Shown here: positions 7,016 to 10,439 of the stretch, in pieces
Layout: each line of letters opens with the position of its first letter
Numbering within the stretch: position 1 is the stretch's first letter
Assembly: GCA_027592975.1 (NCBI GenBank)
Contig: JAQCJS010000017.1
Location: forward strand, 1 to 10,439
Length of the DNA stretch: 10,439 nt
Direction of reading: 5' to 3'
Source of the DNA: Chloroflexota bacterium
Lineage (GTDB): Bacteria; Chloroflexota; Dehalococcoidia; UBA2979
Position numbers and translations under genes: made by a program
The notes under the pieces: model-generated
Told to the model about the DNA's origin: nothing
What the model saw: the letters and a program-made list of their open reading frames with translations, nothing else
The model's database searches: none

Positions 7016-7034
7016 GTGGGGACGTCGTCCCCAC
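7016..7034. repeat. Perfect 8-bp inverted repeat, 3-base loop
   Basis: The arms gtggggac (7016-7023) and gtccccac (7027-7034) pair perfectly around the loop gtc (7024-7026). In the xseA transcript this would be a very stable hairpin about 30 bases before the ATG. It is not followed by a U-run. It could protect or attenuate the xseAB message, or it may be one half of a compound intergenic element with the palindrome at 7050-7070. Confidence 0.55.
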
Positions 7035-7048
7035 GATCTTCCTTCAGA

Positions 7049-7080
7049 ACCCCTCCCGCGCAGGGAGGGGCAGGGGTGGG
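7049..7080. repeat. REP-like palindrome with alternative pairing
   Basis: The arms cccctccc (7050-7057) and gggagggg (7063-7070) pair perfectly around gcgca (7058-7062). A second pairing is possible: acccct (7049-7054) with aggggt (7072-7077). From memory, this pattern, a C/T-rich arm, a G/A-rich arm and a trailing G-rich segment, resembles dispersed extragenic palindromes found in many copies in several bacterial phyla. Whether it is repeated in this genome cannot be seen from one window. Confidence 0.5.
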
Positions 7081-7142
7081 CCGTCCTACTCAGGCCTCGC
7101 AGCCTTCGTGCGCACCTCGACCGAGGCGCGCCGGAGCCGGCG

Positions 7143-7706
7143 TTACGCGGTCTTCGTGCGCTCCAGGTAGCGGCCGTCCGAGGTGGAGACTTTGATCGTG
7201 TCGCCGGGGTTCATGAACAGCGGCACGTTCACCACCAGGCCGGTCTCCATGGTCGCGGGCTTCGTCGCGCCCGTCGCGGTGTCGCCCTTCACACCCGGGT
7301 CGGACGAGGCGATCGTCAACTCGACGGCAGCCGGCAGCTCCACGCCGAGCGCCTCGTCGCCGTAGAGCACCACCTGCACCTCGTCGCTCTCCCTCATGTA
7401 CGGGAGTGCGTCCTCCAGGATGCGGGTCGGCACCATGATCTGCTCGAAGGTCTCGGAGTTCATCATCGTGTGGTTGTCAGCGTCGCCGAACAGGTACTGC
7501 ATGCGGCGGCGCTCGACGCGCGCGAGCGGCAGCTTCTCGCCGGCGTTGAAGGAGCGCTCGGTAATGTGCCCGGCACGCAGGTCGCGCAGCTTCACGTGAT
7601 AGACGGCTGACTTCTTCGTCTTGACGTGCTGGACTTCCTCGATGCGGTACAGGCCGCCATCGATCTCGACCGAGGCACCCTTCTTCATTTCCGAGGTAGA
7701 GATCAC
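7143..7706 (-). CDS. efp: Translation elongation factor P
   Basis: EF-P binds ribosomes stalled on consecutive prolines, between the P and E sites, and promotes peptide-bond formation. The 187 residues match the family length. Order: N-terminal KOW-like domain (1-62), middle OB domain (about 64-128), C-terminal OB domain with GLVVNVPLFMNPGDTIKVST (156-175), the family signature. GTG (7704-7706) is chosen as the start because AAGGAG (7713-7718) lies exactly six bases upstream and the protein then has the normal length; the frame is open further upstream but that region lies inside pepP. The tip loop that reaches the peptidyl-transferase centre reads HVKTKKSAVYHVKLR (27-41), where the usual form is KPGKG or KPGRG: both glycines are missing and the loop is one residue shorter than in E. 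coli. Lys32 aligns with the modified Lys34 of E. coli. The gene follows pepP by 10 bp. Confidence 0.96.
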   Translation of the reverse strand: MISTSEMKKGASVEIDGGLYRIEEVQHVKTKKSAVYHVKLRDLRAGHITERSFNAGEKLPLARVERRRMQYLFGDADNHTMMNSETFEQIMVPTRILEDALPYMRESDEVQVVLYGDEALGVELPAAVELTIASSDPGVKGDTATGATKPATMETGLVVNVPLFMNPGDTIKVSTSDGRYLERTKTA

Positions 7707-7712
7707 AGGTGG

Positions 7713-7718
7713 CTCCTT
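7713..7718 (-). promoter_or_regulatory. Shine-Dalgarno of efp overlapping the pepP stop
   Basis: On the minus strand AAGGAG stands six bases before the GTG start of efp and shares bases with the TAA stop of pepP (7717-7719), reading TAAGGAG. It decides the efp start and implies that a ribosome finishing pepP is placed to reinitiate on efp. Confidence 0.85.
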
Positions 7719-8835
7719 AGCGAACGAACTGCAAATCGAGCTTCGGCGCGGTGGAGATCGGACGCAGGCGTCCACCTTCCATCACGCACTGGTCTTCAAT
7801 GCGTACCCCACCCCATCCGGGGATGTAGATGCCGGGCTCCACCGTCACCACGTGCCCGTCTGCGAGCACGTGCTCCGACGCCGGTGCGAGGCGTGGATCC
7901 TCGTGAATCTCAAGGCCGACGCCGTGGCCGAGGCCGTGACCGAAATGCTCCGCGTGCCCAGCTCGCGCGATCACCTCCGCGGCGATCGCGTGCGCCTGCG
8001 CGCCGGTCATCCCGGCCTCGATGCGTTCCTCCGCCATGGTCTGTGCGGTGAGTACGATGTCATACACGCGCGCAAAGCGCTTGTCCGGCTCGCCCAGGAA
8101 GATGGTACGCGTCAGGTCGGAGCAATAGCCATCCACCACCACGCCGAGGTCCATCACGACCCCGATACCGGCCTCCAGTGGTGCATCCGAGGCGCGCCAG
8201 TGCGGGAGCGATCCGTGCGCGCCCCCCGCGATGATCGTGGCGAACGATAGATCTTCCGCGCCGTGCTGCAGGGCGTACTCCTGCACCAGCCACGCCACCT
8301 GCCGCTCCGTCATGCCGGGCTCGGCGCGCTCGGCGGCGTGCAGGAAGGCCGCGTCGCCCAGGTACACGGCGCGTGTGAGCGCATCCAGCTCGCCCGGCTC
8401 CTTCAGCATGCGCAGATCCTCGATAGCGCGGGGAGCGGGAACCAGCGTCGGATGGGACGAGGCGGGGAGCTCGCCGATCGCGCGCGTCCACGCTTCCAGC
8501 GTAGCCACGGTCATGTGCGCCGGCTCGAAGCCGACACGCACACCACCCAGTCCTTCGAGGATGGCGGGCGTCACGCCGGTGTTCGCACCGGCGACGCGCA
8601 CCAGCGCGTACCCCGGGCACTCGCGTCCCACCTGCTCCCAGTAGCGCGAGTCCGTCGCGAAGCGCGCCTCGTCGCGCATGAGCAGGGCGACCCCGGCGCT
8701 GCCGGTGAAGCCGCTGATCCACCGCCGGTTGGAGGGCGTGGTGACGAGCAGCGCGTGGATGCCGCCGGGGGCGAGCGCCTCGAAGCGCGCGCGAAGGCGC
8801 TCGATGCGCGCGGCGGTCACGGAGGCGTCCGTCAC
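7717..8835 (-). CDS. pepP: Xaa-Pro aminopeptidase/dipeptidase, M24 family
   Basis: M24B peptidases use two metal ions to cleave the bond between an N-terminal residue and proline. With the chosen start the protein has 372 residues: a creatinase N-terminal domain (about 1-135) and a pita-bread catalytic domain (about 145-365). All five metal ligands are visible: Asp229 (MDLG), Asp240 (CSDLTRT), His304 (GHGVGL), Glu333 (VEPGIY) and Glu347 (VRIED). The start is taken as GTG (8833-8835), which overlaps the aroQ stop as GTGA and has GGAGG about ten bases upstream; the frame is open a further 30 codons inside aroQ, but that extension is Arg-rich and unlike the family. Another GTG five codons on is possible. 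Aminopeptidase and dipeptidase (PepQ) forms cannot be told apart by eye. It sits between aroQ and efp, as in Bacillus subtilis (yqhS-yqhT-efp). Confidence 0.93.
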   Translation of the reverse strand: MTDASVTAARIERLRARFEALAPGGIHALLVTTPSNRRWISGFTGSAGVALLMRDEARFATDSRYWEQVGRECPGYALVRVAGANTGVTPAILEGLGGVRVGFEPAHMTVATLEAWTRAIGELPASSHPTLVPAPRAIEDLRMLKEPGELDALTRAVYLGDAAFLHAAERAEPGMTERQVAWLVQEYALQHGAEDLSFATIIAGGAHGSLPHWRASDAPLEAGIGVVMDLGVVVDGYCSDLTRTIFLGEPDKRFARVYDIVLTAQTMAEERIEAGMTGAQAHAIAAEVIARAGHAEHFGHGLGHGVGLEIHEDPRLAPASEHVLADGHVVTVEPGIYIPGWGGVRIEDQCVMEGGRLRPISTAPKLDLQFVR

Positions 8836-9278
8836 GCGCCGTTGCCCTCCTCGGACAGCCGGCCGTAGAGCAGATCGATCGCCGCGAGGTAGCCCCGCCA
8901 GCCGAAGCCGACGATGCAGCCCCACGCGACGGGAGAGATGTAGGAGTGGTGCCGGAACTCCTCGCGCTTGAACACGTTGGAGAGGTGCACTTCTACGGTG
9001 GGGATCTGCACGCCGCTGATCGCGTCCGGGATGGCGACGGAGGTGTGGGTGTACGCACCCGCGTTGAGGATCATGCCGTCCCAGCCGCGGTGCGCCTGGA
9101 TGATGTCCACCAGTTCGCCCTCGTGGTTGCTCTGGGCGAACTCCACCTCCATGCCCAGCGCCTCCGCGCGGTTGCGCACCAGCACCTCAATGTCGGCGAG
9201 CGTCTCGCGGCCGTACACCTCCGGCTCGCGCATGCCGAGGAGGTTGAGGTTCGGTCCGTTGAGCACGAGCACGCGCAT
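8832..9278 (-). CDS. aroQ: 3-dehydroquinate dehydratase, type II
   Basis: AroQ converts 3-dehydroquinate to 3-dehydroshikimate, the third step of the shikimate pathway; the type II enzyme is usually a dodecamer. The 148 residues match the family. Visible motifs: [17 protein letters not shown] (7-23), with catalytic Tyr22 and lid Arg17; SNHEGELVD (50-58); [12 protein letters not shown] (72-83); EVHLSN (96-101), with catalytic His98; and [16 protein letters not shown] (105-120). The ATG has GGAGG (plus positions 9285-9289) six bases upstream, a strong site. The TGA stop overlaps the GTG of pepP by four bases, so the two are translationally coupled. It lies 72 bp after xer. Confidence 0.97.
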   Translation of the reverse strand: MRVLVLNGPNLNLLGMREPEVYGRETLADIEVLVRNRAEALGMEVEFAQSNHEGELVDIIQAHRGWDGMILNAGAYTHTSVAIPDAISGVQIPTVEVHLSNVFKREEFRHHSYISPVAWGCIVGFGWRGYLAAIDLLYGRLSEEGNGA

Positions 9279-9350
9279 GTGAGGCCTCCAGAGGTTCCAG
9301 CGGGCGTCTGTCCCGATGGTACCGGACGGGCGCCGTCCCGGTCAGCCGGG
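9279..9350 (-). other. xer-aroQ gap: bulged hairpin and weak -10-like box
   Basis: The arms accg-gacgg (9321-9329) and ccgtc-(c)-cggt (9333-9342) form a nine-bp stem with a three-base loop and a single bulged base (9338), eight bases after the xer stop. No T-run follows on the minus strand. Beside it, TACCAT (RC of 9316-9321) matches four of six bases of a -10 box at a reasonable distance from aroQ, but no -35 is convincing. The gap could contain the end of the xer message and the start of the aroQ-pepP-efp message. Confidence 0.3.
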
Positions 9351-10346
9351 CTATTCGACACTCCTCCGGCGGTGCTCCACGGTGCGGGCGCGCTCCAGTG
9401 CGTCCCCCACGAAGGCGGCCTGTCGCCGGTGTGCGACCGTGGTGTAGATCTGCGTCGTGTCGGGCGAGGAGTGTCCCAGGAGGTGCTGCACGACGCGCAG
9501 ATCCGCGCCGCCCTCGATCATGTGGGTGGCGAAGGAGTGGCGGAGCAGGTGCGGGTGCACGCCCTGGCGAAGCGCCGCCTGCATCCCCGCGTTGCGGACG
9601 ATCGTCTGAATCGAGCGCGCCGTCAGGCGTCCTCCCGCGCGGTTGAGGAAGAGCGCCGCCTGCGCGCCCGTGGCGAGGTGCGGGCGGGCGTCCTGCAGGT
9701 ACGCGCGGATCGAGGCGCGCGCCGGCTCGCCGTAGAGGCAGATGCGCGTCTTGTCGCCCTTGCCGATGACGCGCGCCTGCAGGTTGGTCAGGTCCAGATC
9801 GCGCACGTCCAGGTTGCTCACCTCGGACACGCGCAGCCCCGCCCCCCACAGCAGTTCGAGGATCGCGTGGTCCCGCAGCCCCCCGACGGTGTCGAGGTCC
9901 GGCGCGTCGACCAGCCGCCGCGCCTCCTCGACATCGAGGAAGTGGGGCAGGCGGCGGCCCTTCTTCGGGTAGCGCATCCGCAGCATGGAGTCGCCCGGAC
10001 GGGCGCGCAGTTCGATGCCGTTCGCGTCCAGCCAGCCGTAGAAGCCGCGGATCGTCGTGGCCCGCCGCCTGATCGACCCCTCGGCGAGGTGCGTGTCCGC
10101 GAGCCGCGACAGGTACGCGCGCCCATCCGACCGGCCGGCCGCGTCGAACGCGATCCCTTTCGGCGCGAGAAAGCGCAGGTAGTCCTCGAGGTCGGTGCGG
10201 TAGTTGCGGATCGTGTACTCGGAGCGCCGCCGGACGTCGCTGAGATACGCGAGGTACGTGGCGAGCACGCTCTGCGCGGCCGCCTCGATCACCGGCAGGG
10301 GCTCAGGCTCGGTCTTGCCGCGGCGCGGCCTAGCAGCAGCGGGCAT
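9351..10346 (-). CDS. Tyrosine site-specific recombinase, XerC/XerD type
   Basis: Xer recombinases act at the dif site to resolve chromosome dimers at division. With the chosen start the protein has 331 residues, about 30 more than usual because of a basic, Pro/Ala-rich N-terminal stretch (about 1-22). A SAM-like core-binding domain (about 24-115) precedes the catalytic domain (about 135-320). The full catalytic set is present: Arg172 (GLRVSE), Lys196 (GKGDK), His266 and Arg269 (HLLRHSFATH), His292 (LLGHSS) and Tyr301 (TTQIYT). ATG at 10344-10346 is preferred: GAGGA (10354-10358) lies seven bases upstream and a possible promoter lies just beyond. The frame is open to a GTG at 10430, but that extra stretch is not typical. 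XerC and XerD cannot be told apart here. No dif-like AT-rich palindrome and no partner recombinase is in the window, so a chromosomal housekeeping role is inferred. Confidence 0.94.
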   Translation of the reverse strand: MPAAARPRRGKTEPEPLPVIEAAAQSVLATYLAYLSDVRRRSEYTIRNYRTDLEDYLRFLAPKGIAFDAAGRSDGRAYLSRLADTHLAEGSIRRRATTIRGFYGWLDANGIELRARPGDSMLRMRYPKKGRRLPHFLDVEEARRLVDAPDLDTVGGLRDHAILELLWGAGLRVSEVSNLDVRDLDLTNLQARVIGKGDKTRICLYGEPARASIRAYLQDARPHLATGAQAALFLNRAGGRLTARSIQTIVRNAGMQAALRQGVHPHLLRHSFATHMIEGGADLRVVQHLLGHSSPDTTQIYTTVAHRRQAAFVGDALERARTVEHRRRSVE

Positions 10347-10395
10347 CAGCGCGTCCTCAGGTGTCCCCGCCCGAGGGTCGTTCACGACGTACCGC

Positions 10396-10401
10396 AGTAT
10401 A
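10396..10401 (-). promoter_or_regulatory. Possible -10 box upstream of xer
   Basis: On the minus strand the hexamer reads TATACT, a five-of-six match to the sigma-70 -10 consensus and conspicuous in this GC-rich DNA. It lies about 50 bases before the chosen ATG of xer. The region 17 bases further upstream (around gatccg) does not resemble a -35 box. If real, transcription would begin downstream of the GTG at 10430 and support the ATG at 10346. Confidence 0.35.
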
Positions 10402-10439
10402 CCCGGCGCGCGGCTCGGCGGATCGAGCACGCGCGCCGA

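Larger units (their letters stand above)
6988..7142. other. efp-xseA gap with two strong palindromes
   Basis: This is the longest gene-free stretch in the window. It holds two separate perfect hairpins (7016-7034 and 7050-7070), listed on their own, and nothing that looks like a coding frame. On the minus strand no T-run follows either hairpin, so a simple intrinsic terminator is not shown. No clear -10/-35 pair for xseA is visible. It marks the break between the aroQ-pepP-efp group and the xseAB group. Confidence 0.45.

Noticed and set aside
7068..7075. gggcaggg, a match to the KOPS motif GGGNAGGG
   Set aside because: An eight-base G-rich match inside a G-rich palindrome is expected by chance, and KOPS was defined in E. 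coli.
6265..7170. Long plus-strand open frame opposite xseA (301 codons)
   Set aside because: Antisense shadow of xseA with biased composition and no recognisable domain; it also runs through the palindromes.
7707..7775. Extended N-terminus of EF-P (23 extra codons)
   Set aside because: The extension overlaps pepP, lacks family similarity, and a perfect Shine-Dalgarno sits before the internal GTG at 7706.
8836..8925. Extended N-terminus of the Xaa-Pro peptidase (30 extra codons)
   Set aside because: It overlaps aroQ, is Arg-rich and unlike the creatinase N-domain; the GTGA overlap at 8832-8835 gives a normal start.
9279..10439. dif site near the Xer gene
   Set aside because: No 28-base AT-rich imperfect palindrome is present in or near the gene; dif is often far from xer genes.

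Overview
This is a GC-rich window (very GC-rich third codon positions) holding twelve genes, all on the minus strand, so transcription runs from the right edge to the left edge. A plus-strand reading frame ending at base 81 is probably the tail of a converging neighbour. The genes are almost all bacterial housekeeping genes. The composition, the gene order (aroQ-pepP-efp, then xseA-xseB, then a pseudouridine synthase, cmk, plsC and glmS), the long PurN-like protein and an apparent REP-type intergenic palindrome suggest a high-GC Chloroflexota-like bacterium, perhaps near Thermomicrobia. That placement is inference and not secure.

In transcription order: xer (tyrosine recombinase, chromosome dimer resolution), a 72 bp gap, aroQ (shikimate pathway), pepP-type Xaa-Pro aminopeptidase (GTGA overlap with aroQ), efp (10 bp after pepP, its Shine-Dalgarno overlapping the pepP stop), a 155 bp gap with two strong palindromes, xseA and xseB (exonuclease VII, ATGA overlap), a PurN-like formyltransferase (13 bp on), a 104 bp gap, an unrecognised 91-residue protein, an RsuA/RluB-type pseudouridine synthase (12 bp on, same frame), cmk (apparent TTG start), plsC and glmS.

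The spacing suggests three or four tightly packed transcription blocks: xer alone or with aroQ-pepP-efp; xseA-xseB-formyltransferase; the small gene-rluB-cmk-plsC; and glmS, which may have its own start. The functions are translation (efp, rluB), DNA maintenance (xer, xseAB), nucleotide metabolism (cmk, possibly the formyltransferase), phospholipid synthesis (plsC), amino-sugar supply for the envelope (glmS), aromatic biosynthesis (aroQ) and peptide turnover (pepP).

I found no insertion sequence, CRISPR array, tRNA, rRNA or defence locus. No stretch longer than 155 bp lacks a gene. The points most worth a second look are the non-canonical tip loop of EF-P, the enlarged PurN-like enzyme with an altered substrate loop, the small unknown gene in frame with rluB, the TTG start of cmk overlapping a mini-ORF, and the palindromes between efp and xseA.
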